This document shows positions 35,560 to 47,304 of a DNA stretch of 64,000 bases, piece after piece. Source of the DNA: Diphasiastrum complanatum (Eukaryota > Streptophyta > Lycopodiopsida > Lycopodiales > Lycopodiaceae). How positions within the stretch are numbered: the first letter of the stretch is position 1; each line of letters opens with the position of its first letter. Under the pieces are notes generated by a model, which was given only the letters and a program-made list of their open reading frames with translations, ran no database searches and was not told the origin of the DNA. The stretch covers positions 26,628,572 to 26,692,571 of the forward strand of contig CM055107.1 in assembly GCA_029204225.1 (NCBI GenBank), in the 5' to 3' direction. A program made the translations under genes and the position numbers.

Positions 35560-35680
35560 TTTATCATTGATTTCTAACACATATTGCTTCAAGCCATGAA
35601 GTGCCTTATGTAGTTTACACACTTCAGATTGCACCATGTAAATGTCCTCTTTGATAACTTCATTAAGTTATGCTGTCTAT
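35560..35680 (-). pseudogene. Small Ty1/copia RT fragment
   Basis: The minus strand encodes VCKLHKALHGLKQYVLEIND, the copia RT block normally written VCKLxKxLYGLKQAPRxWY. Only about 40 residues are present, next to the end of the gypsy gag. The surrounding 35690-36110 has no gene. Confidence 0.65.
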
Positions 35681-36111
35681 ACATCCATTTGACATATTTT
35701 TAAATCTGCTGCAACAACAAATGATAGCAAAAATCAAATAGAAAAATGCTTAACTACTAGACTGAAAGTCTCAGTATATGGTATCTCTGTCATGAATTCA
35801 CTGGTGTGACAAAGAGGTTACTGTCAGTAGGGAAATGACCTTTCGAATATCGTCCAATTCGATTGGCCATGACACCATTCACTCCTTCCATAACAGATTA
35901 AGTAAACATTACAACCCACATCTACATCAATGATACATGCAAACAAAATATCCCTTCATCTTTTCACCAAGCAGTACACACAAAACATTCAAGGATCGCA
36001 TACTAGCACACATTACTAATCACTCAACCCTCCAATCACACAACACCATTATAGTACGATGTAGCTTATACTCAAGTAAGCATGATCAAAACACTTTTAA
36101 ATCAAACAATC

Positions 36112-37798
36112 ATCCCATTTACTTCCACAATACAATCACTCCACTCACACAACACAAATTAACCAAGATGACATAAATCAAGCAACTCACCCTCTCCCTC
36201 TCCAAGCAATTCTCTCAACACATTACTCTAATGTTCAAGCACATCCCACTTTTCCCATCAACAAGCATAGATTCAATCCCAAGGAGTGCAAACAAAAGCT
36301 CCATCAACCCAATCAAGCCTCCAACAATCAATCAACTAATTGGAGGGAAAAACGCAACTCTCAAACCAAACCACAAGCACCCAACCTATCTATTGTTATC
36401 AACTACAAGTGAGTCTACTCTCAACCCACTAACGAGCATTCAACCCCAAACATCCATCACTCCACAAGCAACTATGCAAGACAATACTTGTACCAATGCA
36501 TAAGCATACTACAAGGCAAAAACAACATTTAACCATCCATCAAACCAAACTTACAAGGAATCAAACCTACTCATCAACAAAGATCTCTCAAGCAAGCACC
36601 CATCTTCCAAAAACTTTCAACTCTAAAAAACTCTCAACCAACATCACATCAAACTATCAAATCATCATCTAACTCACCTAACTATCTTAACACAAAGAGT
36701 GGCCTCATGTTATAGTAAATCCCAAGTGTCCCCCTTCAAAATGAGGCTTTGCCAATTTTCATGCCCTTCAAGCCCTCTTTGCCATTTGTCCTCAACCCAT
36801 TTGATAGTACACCTAGTGGCCTCCATAAGAGAGTGGGGGAGTGGTGCATTCAAGGCTCTCTTCCAAAACTAGCCAAGATGCCATTTTTGTCAAAGGCTAG
36901 GGAGGCCATTCAAGTTTCCCTTTTTGTACACCCTAGAAGCCCAAAATGTCAATGGCTAGTGGGTGTACCTCCCAATTTTTATAGCCTCCAAGCTGTCTTG
37001 GCATTTAATATCCAAATTTTGGGTGAGGCCCTTTTTCAACCCCTATTTTTTTTTAGGCGGCCATCATTCTTTCTTTGGGTACTTTCGTTTTTTGCCTTTC
37101 TTCATTTTTTCAAGGGTCGTGCACCTACTGCTCATTTGTCTGGGTTTTTGGCCGGTTGGGTAACCACTTGGCCCACACATTTTGTTAATTGTCCGTAAAT
37201 TGCCCAAACTTTGCCGTTAGGGTTTCTGTGACTCCTTGACACTGAATCCATATTCTCCGGTCCCATTTTTACCCGAAACTTTTCTTTCTCGGTTTTTCCT
37301 TCTGTGGTTGACTTTTTCGGCATTCATGACTAGGGCTCCCACGACAACACGGTTTTTCTGAAAAATACACTGAGTGATCATATATTAGTAAAAATGGACT
37401 CAGTACATGATATGATTTTAGCACGGTCATACCGGCTATTTTCTTACGACTGGCCATTTTTTTGAACAGCCGTGAAATATTTACCGGCCATTTCTAAGGC
37501 CGCAAAATTTGCTCTAACCTCATTTAGGACAGGCTGGGACCCAATTCTAGGTGGAGCGGCAATCTTGCTTGGTCTTTACAAAAATTGAGCACAAAATATT
37601 TTTGACGGTTTTTTCAAAAGTCAGTTTCTTACTTTTAAACTGTGTCTAGCCACTTTAGGACGGGCTGGGACCCAATTCTAAGGCAAATTTGTGCCGATTT
37701 TTCTCTAATAATCGGGTTTTACATGCCGGTTTTTTCAATTATTGTGAACTTAAACTTCAATATTAGCCCAATTTTCCATGCGGAAATATCGGCTAACA
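36112..37798 (-). mobile_element. Long repeat R1, copy 3, truncated
   Basis: On the minus strand it starts TGTTAGCCGATATTTCCGC at 37798 and ends at about 36112, where similarity to copy 2 stops (CATCCCATTTA). The TATA-like ACTATAAC complement is at about 36710-36716. The paired GGGCTGGGACCCAATTCT copies are at about 37532 and 37663. A frame of 149 residues (36749-37198 +) is open in copies 2 and 3 and nearly so in copy 1. It runs antisense to the inferred transcription, and I assign it no function. Confidence 0.6.
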
Positions 37799-38589
37799 TT
37801 GTGGACTACCACTGGGTAGTATGGTCCCCATACGGCGGACCTAGAGTCTCTGGTTTTGCAGACCAGCTAGCACCCTTGCTAGGTGATGCTAACCACAATG
37901 AGTTGGTAGGATGTCTTCAACAGCTTCCTACCCAAAGGCCATCGATTTAGCCCTTAGGGTCCACCTGCAACCGGATTGGATTTAACCACAGCATCTTTGA
38001 ACAATTTGGTGTCTTCATACCTGCAAAAACCCACCTGTGACCTACATGGAAAATGCTCCCAATTCCATCAGATGTAAGGCAATGCCCACTTTGGGACCCA
38101 TGCATGGAGGGATATGCAAATGCAAATCTCAGGATTGGAAATGGGATGATATGGATGCAAGTCATCAGTATTGTGTCTAACACCGTGTCATTGATGTGTG
38201 TGTGAATGCATACGCAATGAGGATTTGATGCCCCAACTCTGAAACCGGTCCAGACTGGTGATTACCAATTCTGTTTTTGTTTAGACATTCAATCTATGCT
38301 CTCTAAGAAATGATTCAATAGGGAATAACCATCTAGTCTCCTCTCTGTACTGACTCTTCTCTCAAGCCCTATATTCTAACAATAGTCCATGTAGGACAAC
38401 TTACTGTCCTAAGATCCAATACACAAGATGGTAGGAAATACTGGTTTTCCGCTAGTCTATGGAATCAATTAGGAAAATCGTCCTCACCTCTTATGGATGT
38501 GCGAGGCGTCACTCATCCTCACAAATTGGTTCGAGATCTGATACATACAGTTGAAGTCTTTTTCTTTTTTCTCTTTTTTTCTCTTACTT
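37799..38589. other. Region without a recognised gene
   Basis: Sequence directly after R1 copy 3 (37799-37950) extends an open frame (GFADQLAPLLGDANHNELV) that I cannot assign. The remainder to 38589 contains no domain and ends in a pyrimidine-rich run (38560-38600). Confidence 0.3.
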
Positions 38590-41066
38590 TTCTCTCATCC
38601 ACATTGTGTACCTAAGAAAATCCCCTGGCGATAAGTCAAGATTTTCTTTTGTCGATGCTTCCGTCTGCCTTGTATTTGATTTTGAAAATCCATTTGCAAT
38701 CAACTACATTTCTGCTAGTAGGTAATTCGACAATCGTCCATGTCCGGTTCTTGGTAAGAGATGAATACTCTTTATCCATAGTTTCGTTCCAGAGATCAAA
38801 ATCGGGCTGATTGAGTGCCTTTTCGACAATCGTCGGCTCTTGAACAATGTAAACTGCAAACTCGTCGATATACCTGATAGGTGGTCTGCTAACTCTTGTC
38901 GATCTTCTAGGTTAGAAAGGAAGTTGATCATTTTCTTCATGCTGTAGTTGCTGAACTGCAATGATCATCATCTTCGGATTTACCATTGATATGTTGTTCG
39001 TTGAGAGTAGACGAGCTTGGACCCTCGATAGGAATAGTCGACTGAGAAACTTGAGAGTTCAATATGTCAAAAGAGTCAGACAAGTCGGCTATATGGGCTT
39101 TGCCTTTTTCCTTAAGGTCGATAAACTGATCTTTGATAAAGATGACACCTCGGATAGTGAATATCTTCGACTTGATAGGATCAAACAACTTGTAAGCTTG
39201 ATCTGAAGTAGTGTAGCTGATGAAAATACATTTAATACTTTGGAAGTTGATCTTCTTCTTGAGATCATGAGAAATCTGCGCAGAAGCTGTACATTCAAAA
39301 ACTCGTAAGTTAGATAAAGAAGGTTTGGTACATGTCCAAACTTCGTATGGTGTTTTGTCTAAGAGACCTTTAGTAGGACATCTGTTTTGAATATAGGTTG
39401 CTATTGAAACAACTTTAGTCTAGAAGGACTTCAAAAGTGTCGCATGTGCAAGCATACACTTTGCCGATTCAACTAAGGTTCTATTCTTTCTCTCAACAAG
39501 ACCATTCGACTGAGGTGAATAGGAGGTAATGTATTGTTGCTCAATGTCGTTGTTAAGGCAATACTCCTAAAATTCGGTGGAGATGTATTCTCCCCCATTG
39601 TCGGACCTCAGTGCTTTGATTCTTTTGCCAGTTTGATTTTCTACATGCTACTTAAATTGTCGAAACTTGTTGAAAGCTTCCAATTTTATCTTAATGAAGT
39701 AAACAACTGTTCTTCTGAAAAATTCGTCAATAAAAGTAATGAAATACTTTGCATTTAGCAACAATGGAGCTTGCATAGGTCCACATATATCTGAATGAAC
39801 AACATCTAACAGACCTCTACATGTCTATGACTCAATCTAAAAGGAATCCTAGTATGCTTTTCAAGGATACAATTATGGCAAACCAGGAGGTCAACTTTGT
39901 CAGTTGGATAGTCGATATCAAGTGCTAGAGATTGTTTGGACATGCTCGATACAGATGCATAATTCAAGTGTCATAAGAGATAATGCCATAGTAATGTTTT
40001 ATTGACAAGAACAGAGGTTTTCAAGGCTTGACTAATATAAGAATAATAATGTGCCAACCTATATAAGTATCCTTGTCTCTTGTTGCGTGCAAGGATTTTA
40101 TTGCTCCTATTGATAATTCTACATTGGTCAGATTCAAACTCCACCCTATGACCTAAATCTGTGATTCTACTTACTAATAACAGATTTGTAGAGAGTTTAG
40201 AAACATACAAGACTTTTGACAATAGTTTGAATTGATTATGTTGGAATCTTAATCTTACAATACCTTCACCTTTGATAATGTGAGTGCTATCATCACCTTT
40301 GATAATGTGAGTAATGTTGGGTAGCTCTAGAATCCAGAAACCAAGAATCATCCAAAAATGTTTTTTGGTCTTTGACCATAACTACGCCTTTGTCTATGTC
40401 AACTTCGGGAGATGTTGTAATTGTATTTGCAACTTGTTGATCAGGTTTCTTGGCTACGTTCTTCGCTTTGAGAACTCTACAACCTAGATCTAATGGTTAT
40501 TGCACTTGCAATACCTGCAAAACATCTTCTTCTTCAACTGTGGACTTGATGATTGTCCTTGACCTCAAGGCGTCTTCTAATGTGATGCAGATTGTTTGGA
40601 GTCTTTCTGCTTATGTCGTTTTGAGCCTTTGATGAAGAAGTAGACGAAGTGTCCTGACTTTTTCGATTATCTTCTTGCAACAATAGAGTGATAACTTTGG
40701 TAAGAGTTAAATCTGAGTGTCTCGATATGATCATCACCCAGTTCTCATATGTAGAGGGCAAGCTTGAAAACAATGTCATAATTGTGTCTTGATCGTCTAT
40801 GACTGATCCGACAATAGCCATTTATTGCAAGAGATTTTTAAACTAGCTAATGTGACTCTGAAGAGAATCACTATTCGACATCTTGAGTCTGAAATTTTTC
40901 TTTCTTCGTAGATATAACTTAGTAGTTACGTCTCTCACATCATATAGTGAGCTCAAGATGCCCCAAACTTCTTGAAGTTTTGGCTTCAGCTAATTGGCCA
41001 ATTTGAGTATCTGATATATTGAGGATAATAAGCGCAAATGCTTTTTCATCCTTCGATTTCCACTAA
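38590..41066 (-). pseudogene. Ty1/copia Gag through RT N-terminus
   Basis: In minus-strand order: Gag from WKSKDEKAFALIILNISDTQ (about 41066) through DDQDTIMTLFSSLPSTYENW (40750), gag-pre-integrase with GHRVEFESDQCRI (40130), a degraded integrase (about 39400-39970), the post-integrase block KSKIFTIRGVIFIKDQF (39160), and RT entry NVVDCKWIFKIKYKADGSID (about 38650) continuing to about 38590. Stops and frame changes are frequent. A 27-bp duplication gives THIIKGDDS and THIIKGEG in tandem at about 40262-40318. The RT core is absent on this strand but appears, reversed, from 41081. Confidence 0.75.
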
Positions 41067-41080
41067 CCCAAGGTTATAAT

Positions 41081-41900
41081 ATCAAGGGCAAACAGAATCA
41101 TGTATGTAAAATCCATAGAGCACTTTATGGCTTGATGCAATATACTCGAGCATGGTTATAAAGGATTAACAATTTTCTTATCAATCATGGCTATAAACCA
41201 AGCACTTCAGATTCCAATGTCTACTTCAAGTCAGTGCAACATTCTTTTATTATTATCACTTTGTACGTGGATGACACATTGCTTTTCAGCAACAATATTG
41301 ATCTAATAAAAGAAGCTAAATCAATACTATCCTCAGAATTTGACATGACCGATCTAGATGAAGCTCATTATTGTCTAGGCATTCATTTCCAAAGATACAG
41401 AAAGCAAAAGTTGATCTACATTACTCAGTAAAGATATATTTACAATGTCTTAATTAGATATAACTTGATGAATTGCAAATTAGCTCACTCATCGATGGAC
41501 CTAGGACTCAAATTGTCAAATGACCAATGTCTACAGACAGCTGAAGAGAAGGAGAAGATGCGTGAGTATCCTTATCATTCAATAATATGACCTCTTGTGC
41601 ACGTGATGATCTATACTTGACCAGACATAGCTTTTGTAGTCAGTTTCTTAAGTCAATTTCTGACTAATCCTGCATTACACATTGGAATGCTCTTGTTAGA
41701 GTTTTAAGATATATTTGAGCTACTATGGACTTTTGCATTTGTTATGGAACAGTCGACAACAACAAACTCAATATTCTCAGTGGCTATTCAGATGCAAGTT
41801 AGACAGGAGATGTAGACACTCGTAAATCCACTTCTGAATTTACATTCTTCCTCAACAATGGTCCTATTTCATGGAACAGTGGTTGGAAATTAAGTCCATA
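41081..41900 (+). pseudogene. Ty1/copia RT core and RNase H fragment on the opposite strand
   Basis: It begins QGYNIKGKQNHVCKIHRALY (41081), then the catalytic block ITLYVDDTLLFSNN (41255-41296), HYCLGIHFQR, and later a PDIAFVVSFLSQF block and the RNase H entry (about 41780-41890). Frame changes occur at about 41430 and 41585. It lies head-to-head with the minus-strand Gag-to-RT fragment, only about 15 bp away. Confidence 0.75.
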
Positions 41901-42170
41901 GTTGTCTCCTTGGTGAATGACTAATTTCTATTTCAAGATTCTTCTTGCACATTTATTGATCATTGATCTAGGGCCAGGTGAAACCAACTTTGGTTCTATG
42001 TCTGCTCATCTGATACCTGTGGGAATCACACCTTAGACAACCAAACTATTTGAAGAACGTCTACAACGGGCTTCCGGCTGAGATCTCCAGAAAAGGGTAA
42101 CCAATCCTATCATATTTCAAGTTCAGATGTTAAGTTCAATGACTTGAAGATTATTAGCATTTAGAACAAC

Positions 42171-42230
42171 TCTACAGAAATACACTAAGTGTCACAACAG
42201 TCTACAGAAATACACTAAGTGTTGCAACAA
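42171..42230. repeat. 30-bp tandem duplication
   Basis: Two units, each starting TCTACAGAAATACACTAAGTG, at 42171 and 42201, with a degenerate third from 42231. Confidence 0.9.
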
Positions 42231-42239
42231 TCTGCAAAA

Positions 42240-42680
42240 ATGAACTATGTTTTTCACAGTGTCGGCTTTTTTCGAAATGCAACACTTCAGCATAGTTCAA
42301 CTTCAACTATTTTCAACAATGTCGGCTTTTCCGTACTTTCTCAAATTGCGAGAGTGTCGGCTTTTTTGCACTTTCTCGAAAAATACAACACTTGCCTTCA
42401 ACTTCTTCCTTTTAACTATTTTGAAAAAGTTAAACTGTTTTAAAGACATTTTCGTCTTTTTAAGGGCACCGTTGTATTTTCTAAAGACAATGTCGACTTT
42501 TTAAAGGCACTATCGGCTTTTTCACAAAATCTCGAAGAGAAAAAAAAAATCCAACAGTCATCTATTTTCAATGAGGAACGTTCTAGGCACTTCCAAAAAT
42601 TTGTGAAGTGAGAGAAAGCCACTTCACGTGATATGCGAAGTGAGAGAATTTGCAGCGTCCTCGTCCACATCAACTTCCCC
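42240..42680. repeat. Irregular GTCGGCTTTTTC-rich region
   Basis: GTCGGCTTTT, GTCGACTTTTTAA and TCGAAAAATACAACAC motifs recur with no fixed period. It resembles 2930-3120 in texture and, more loosely, the TTCGAG arrays at 58.9 and 61.5 kb. No coding content is seen. Confidence 0.45.
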
Positions 42681-42869
42681 TACGGGCTGACCATGTATAG
42701 TTGTCACACAAGCCAAATACTTCCAAGTACAACGACTTACCTAATTAGGTGACAAATATTTACTATAATTAATACATGGATGAGTTCCGTAAATGGATCA
42801 TCCAGGCACACTCTACGTGATGCTCCGTCCATGAGACGAATGATTTTGAGCCTCCCAGTTATGCCGTCA

Positions 42870-43521
42870 TTCTGGTTGTAACTGCTATTTTGTTATATGA
42901 GACTCATGATGTAACCACTAGATTACATCTTAGAAAAAAGTTCTTAACTCTTAGCATGTTTGATTCTACTGCCATCACTTCTCACATCAACAACTTCAAA
43001 AATTTATTGGATCAGTTATCAGCTGTAGGTTGTGCTATTCAAGATGATGATGCCATTATGACCTTTCGTTCTTCTCTTCCAAAGTCATATGAACACTTTG
43101 TGGTGATGATCTCCACACGACCTGACCTCACTCTTCAAAAGGTGATCGGTCATCTACTTCAAGAAGAAATGTGGAGAAAGACTAGCGGCCTGTCCATCAA
43201 AGACAAGTCCTTGGCCCTATACATCAAGAAGAAAGACTATTCCAAGGGTAAGAATCAAGTGCAACAACAACAACAGAAGCCTCATACTCAAGCTGAGAAT
43301 AGTGGATCGCACAAGAAGCTTTTCTACAGATATTGCAAGAGAGCCAATCACGACATCAAAGAGTGTCATATATGCATCTACAACGAGACAAAGAAACAAC
43401 AACAACAACAACCAGACTCCTCCAATGCAGCAAAATTCAAGAAGATACACACTTGTTAATAGCTTACAACAGTGGCAACGAAGACCACGATAACTGGTAC
43501 TTGGACAATGACGCTACCCAT
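42870..43521 (+). pseudogene. Ty1/copia Gag with degraded protease motif
   Basis: A frame of 189 residues (42890-43459) gives LYETHDVTTRLHLRKKFLTL, ITSHINNFKNLLDQLSAVGC, DDAIMTFRSSLPKSYEHFVV and Gln-rich linkers. A zinc knuckle (YRYCKRANHDIKEC) has lost its first Cys. In another frame WYLDNDATH at about 43495-43521 is the protease loop with D-N-D in place of D-S-G, so it would be inactive. The sequence then joins an antisense LTR at about 43522. Confidence 0.8.
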
Positions 43522-43918
43522 TCTACACATAAAATTGCATGCAATTACAAGTATAGTGCACCAATGGATAGTAGAACTCAAGAGAACCATGAAATGAGAT
43601 AGAGAAGAGAGAAAATTACTATCTCCATGAGTTACATCCTTTTATAATAGGTCCAAGCCCTATTTGCCTATTTGGCTTTCCCTCCAAAATGCTAACCCTA
43701 CTATTTTTGGGTCTAGATTCAAAGTACCCAACATTCAAATTTGAATTTACTCAAACACGTCTTCTAACTTTCCCACACTATCAAAAAGTGTATATTCAAA
43801 TGACATTTAGACTAATGAACTTTGAAAAGTCAATCTCTAAGTCTAAAAACAAAGCCGGCCTCAATATGCCAAATATGGAAGTATAGCAAATATGATCAAA
43901 CTAGTTCAATCTTTCACA
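43522..43918 (-). mobile_element. 3' LTR of copia C1a, truncated
   Basis: On the minus strand the LTR starts TGTGAAAGATTG at 43918, after the purine tract GAAGAGGGAG (43919-43928). It matches the full LTR at 59582-60231 in order (start block, TATA region near 43645, the TTCTACTATCCATTGGTGCA block). It is cut at about 43522. Confidence 0.8.
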
Positions 43919-43929
43919 CTCCCTCTTCA

Positions 43930-45402
43930 ACTAGTTTTAGCATAGACTTTGATAACACTCCAAGTGATGTTCTATGCTTCATGAAAAAGTCCTTTTCCAA
44001 TGCTTTGGTGAAGATAGTATCTACACATTCCCTTGAAGACACATGTTGAAGCTCCACCTCCTTTGCAGTGACTTGGTCCCTCACAAAATGATATTGCACC
44101 TGAATATGCTTGCTCCTAACATGAAAGACAGGGTTGGTTGCCAATCTTTAGGCTGATTGATTGTCACAAAAGATGATTGGGCTCTCTGAAAAATCTAGCA
44201 AGTGAAGATCCTTGATCATTCTGTTGATCCATACCATTTCCTTTGTGCAATGTGTAAGAGCTCTGTACTCAGCCTCACTAGATGACAATGAGATAGTGGC
44301 TTGTTTCTTCGACATCCATGATATAGCTCCATTACATATGAAAATAAAATGAGCACTAATGGATTTCCTATCCATTACATCTCCAGCATAGTCCGAATCT
44401 AAAAATCCAAAAAGATTAGGTGTGATCCCTCATACAATATGCCAAAATCTTGAGTTCCAATGATGTACCTCAAAACTCGCTTTCCTAGCTTCCAATGCTC
44501 CTCACTAGGATCTTGCATGAATTGACTCAATCTTCCAACACAATAGCTTAGATCTGGTCTAGTAATGGTTAGATAGATGAATGAACCAACTAGATTCCTA
44601 TAGAGAGTAATGTCCTCGAAGGATCTTTCATTATCTCTTATAGTTAGCTTTACATGAGACTCCATAGATGTATCACTAGCTTTTGCATCTACCATATGAA
44701 ATCTTTCTAGAATAGAATTAGCATACTTCTCTTTGAAAATGAAAGTATATTGAGAAGCTCTAATGACTTCTATTCCCAAAATGTAATGCAAATTATCAAG
44801 ATCATGCACCTCAAACTCCTTCTTAAGAGCATTCTTGATATCCTTCACATCTTGATTGCCTCCACCACTCAAGATGATATCATCCACATAGATTAGCAAG
44901 ATGGTAGCATCATTTCCAACAAACCTATAATAAAGTGAATGATCATACTCACTCATAACAAAGCCTTGAGAGAGTAAGAAAGTGTTAAGCTTAGCATACC
45001 AACTCCTTGGTGCGTGCTTAAGGCCATACAAGCTCTTTTGTAGTAGACACACATGATTTGGCTTTGTTGATAAAACGTAGCTCTCAGGCTATTCCATGTA
45101 CAATTCCTCCTCAAGATCGCCATTCAAGAATGCATTTGAAATGTCTATTTGCCATAGATCCCATCCATAAAGTGTAGCAAGTGAAATGATGACTTGAATG
45201 CTTACCATCTTTGCCATGGGTGCAAAGTTCTCATCATAGTCAATCCCTTGTTGTTGAGCATATCCTTTTGTCACTAACCTTGCCTTGTACTTGTTGATAG
45301 ATCCATCTTGGTTTGTCTTCACCTTGAAGATCCATTTGCATCCAATAGCTTTCTTGTCTTATGTTACTCCACCAATCTCCATGTTGCATTCTTCAGAAGA
45401 GC
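43930..45402 (-). pseudogene. Ty1/copia C1a RT and RNase H
   Basis: The RT (44399-45322) includes QIDISNAFLNGDLEEELYME, SLYGLKHAPRSWYAKLN, the catalytic LLIYVDDIILSGG and TRPDLSYCVGRLSQFMQDP. RNase H (43914-44375) includes MDRKSISAH, SSSEAEYRALTHCTKE and FHVRSKHIQVQYHFVRDQ. It is close to C1b (47305-48630). Frameshifts fall at about 45085, 44395 and 44147. At about 45402 the copia sequence is replaced by an unrelated plus-strand coding tail. Confidence 0.85.
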
Positions 45403-45650
45403 TCGTGTGTATTACCGAGCTACGCTTCTGGACGATCCATGGACATGCAGATTCCAAACATGGGTTGACCAAGATTGGCTGCGAGGAGTCCACAAGTCTC
45501 TTCACACGTCCAAGGACTTGAAGAAATTGGACCGCCTCAACTTTATGGAGGACGTCACCACCTACCTGATCCAGCAAAGGCGGGCAAAGAGAACGCTATA
45601 CTAAATCGGCAAAGTGCCGAGGGACCAACACTACTTCAGGCCGTGGGTCC
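45403..45650 (+). pseudogene. Pol-like 3' tail preceding a family L LTR
   Basis: An open plus-strand frame reads WTCRFQTWVDQDW, RLNFMEDVTTYLIQQRRAKR, then a stop and KVPRDQHYFRP. The FMExV...LIxxRR pattern recurs at 15020-15161 and the KVPRD block before 30223. I infer a shared Pol C-terminus but cannot name the family. Confidence 0.4.
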
Positions 45651-46190
45651 TGTTGGGGGTATTCCCAACAAACTGTAAATAAATAAAATCATCCAATAAA
45701 ATGTGTTGCGAGGGCATGGCATCCTGCGTGTATAAGCCCATGGCCCATGAGCACCCAAGTGATGTTGCAAATAAAATAATAGACTTGGGCCCTTTGTAAT
45801 TAAAATAAAACTTGAGGCCCAAAGTCAATTCTAAACTTAGAGTTTACTTTTTAGAGTTGGGTCCAATTTTGGACTCACATGAATTTTGTGATTTCCAATG
45901 TACTTTCTGTGGACCCTTGGATCAAGTTGGGTCCAAGATGAATGGATAGGATCAATGTGAATATTAACCAATAGGATTGAGGGGCAAGGGCCTTCCCCAT
46001 TTTATAAAAAGGCACCATTTGTACACTATTTTCATGCTTAATAGAGAGGAGGAGACTATACCATTTTGAGAGCTCAAGCATCCTCATTTGCTAAATGACA
46101 TTGAGCATTTGAGCTAACCTCCATCTCATCTCTCTCTCTTTCTCTATTCTCTTCTCTCTTCCTCTCCTTTTCTATCCCTTTCCTTCACCC
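45651..46190 (+). mobile_element. LTR of family L, copy 3
   Basis: It starts TGTTGGGGGTATTCCCAACA. It contains the shared block CATCCTGCGTGTATAAGCCC followed by GAGCACC (45717-45756), CCAATAGGATTG (45969) and a TATA box TTTATAAAAAGGCACC (46001). The 3' end is uncertain; TCTC-rich sequence follows. 46190-46911 holds no recognised gene. Confidence 0.6.
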
Positions 46191-46914
46191 AAATCATGAT
46201 GAATGTTAGTGTAGAGGAGTAGAGTAAAGGGAGAGTAGTGTTAGTGGTGAATAGAGTTAGAGAGGAAGTAGGAAACTAACTAAATTTAGCATCTATGCAT
46301 AGTTCGGTACCTATCTAGTGATCTAACCCTTGTTGACAAGCGGGAGGGCTATACTACGCAAGATCTTTGACCCTACAATGTGTCATTCAATCTATGCTCT
46401 TGGAAGCATAATTAGGAGTCCAGGAGGGAGGTGTAGGCAAGATCTCCTACATAAACAACTCTTGTCCATTTCAGTGCTACTTTTTTTTTCTTGATTTTCA
46501 GGTTGGTTTTTGTTTTTTTTTTTGGTTCTTTAAGTCATTTTTCCACGCTCCTTACTTAGATCTTTGCCTCTCTCGGCGCTTTGGCTATTTTTTTCCAAAA
46601 TCAAGAGGACGCCTAGTTGAGTGAGCCTAATGGCACTCTTTTACATATCCCAATGGCACTCTTTTACATATCTAGACACCATTGAGGTTTGGGAGGAAAG
46701 AGACAAAAGTATAAGGATGGAGAAAAGACAAGAAGATGGAAATCTCAAACTCTTCCACATGTCTTTCATAACTTCCCTTAACCAATGGAGCACTTACCAT
46801 GGAAAAAAGACAATACTCTATTTTTTAAGACATGAGAACAAGCTTGTAACAACAAATATGTATGAGACGTATGATACAACAGCATAAAATGAAGGAAGAG
46901 CATCATAAGTGCAC

Positions 46915-46916
<2 letters not shown>

Positions 46917-46952
<36 letters not shown>
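46917..46952. repeat. (CA)n microsatellite
   Basis: Eighteen uninterrupted CA dinucleotides. Confidence 0.98.
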
Positions 46953-46953
<1 letters not shown>

Positions 46954-47064
46954 GAGTATTGGAGGAAAGTCTTAAACTTGCATTGAAAACCAAGTTCTAA
47001 ATACAAAACATACCAACAACTTTTATGCTCTTGTAATTTGGCCCTTCAATATTGATGTGACAAA

Positions 47065-47304
47065 CTAAAAACCATAATCATAGCATCATTACTAATCAGT
47101 TCAAGATCACACTCTAATCTGAGATGCTTGACTTGTTATATGTAATCTTGCACCCCTTTTCTTTCTCAATTTAATTTTATTTAAAAGTAGAAAAGGACCT
47201 TCCAAGAACTTCCTGGGTTTAAATCTCGTAATATGGACAGCTTTAACTACTTTCCAATCAGATCATTCTGTCAAGCCTGATTGTAAAACCAATCTTGAGC
47301 CGCT
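47065..47304 (-). pseudogene. Gypsy Gag fragment of the A/B family
   Basis: The minus strand aligns with 13290-13500 of copy B: the GAAAAGG...CTTCCA...TTTAAAT block and the AAQDW(F/Y)YNQ motif near 47285-47304. Stops interrupt it. It abuts the truncated 3' end of copia C1b. Confidence 0.65.

Noticed and set aside
43486-43602. Extension of the plus-strand copia protease frame
   Set aside because: Beyond about 43522 the sequence is the antisense end of the C1a LTR, shown by its match to 59582-60231.
46778-47006. Cys-Val repeat frames
   Set aside because: Translation of the (CA)n microsatellite.
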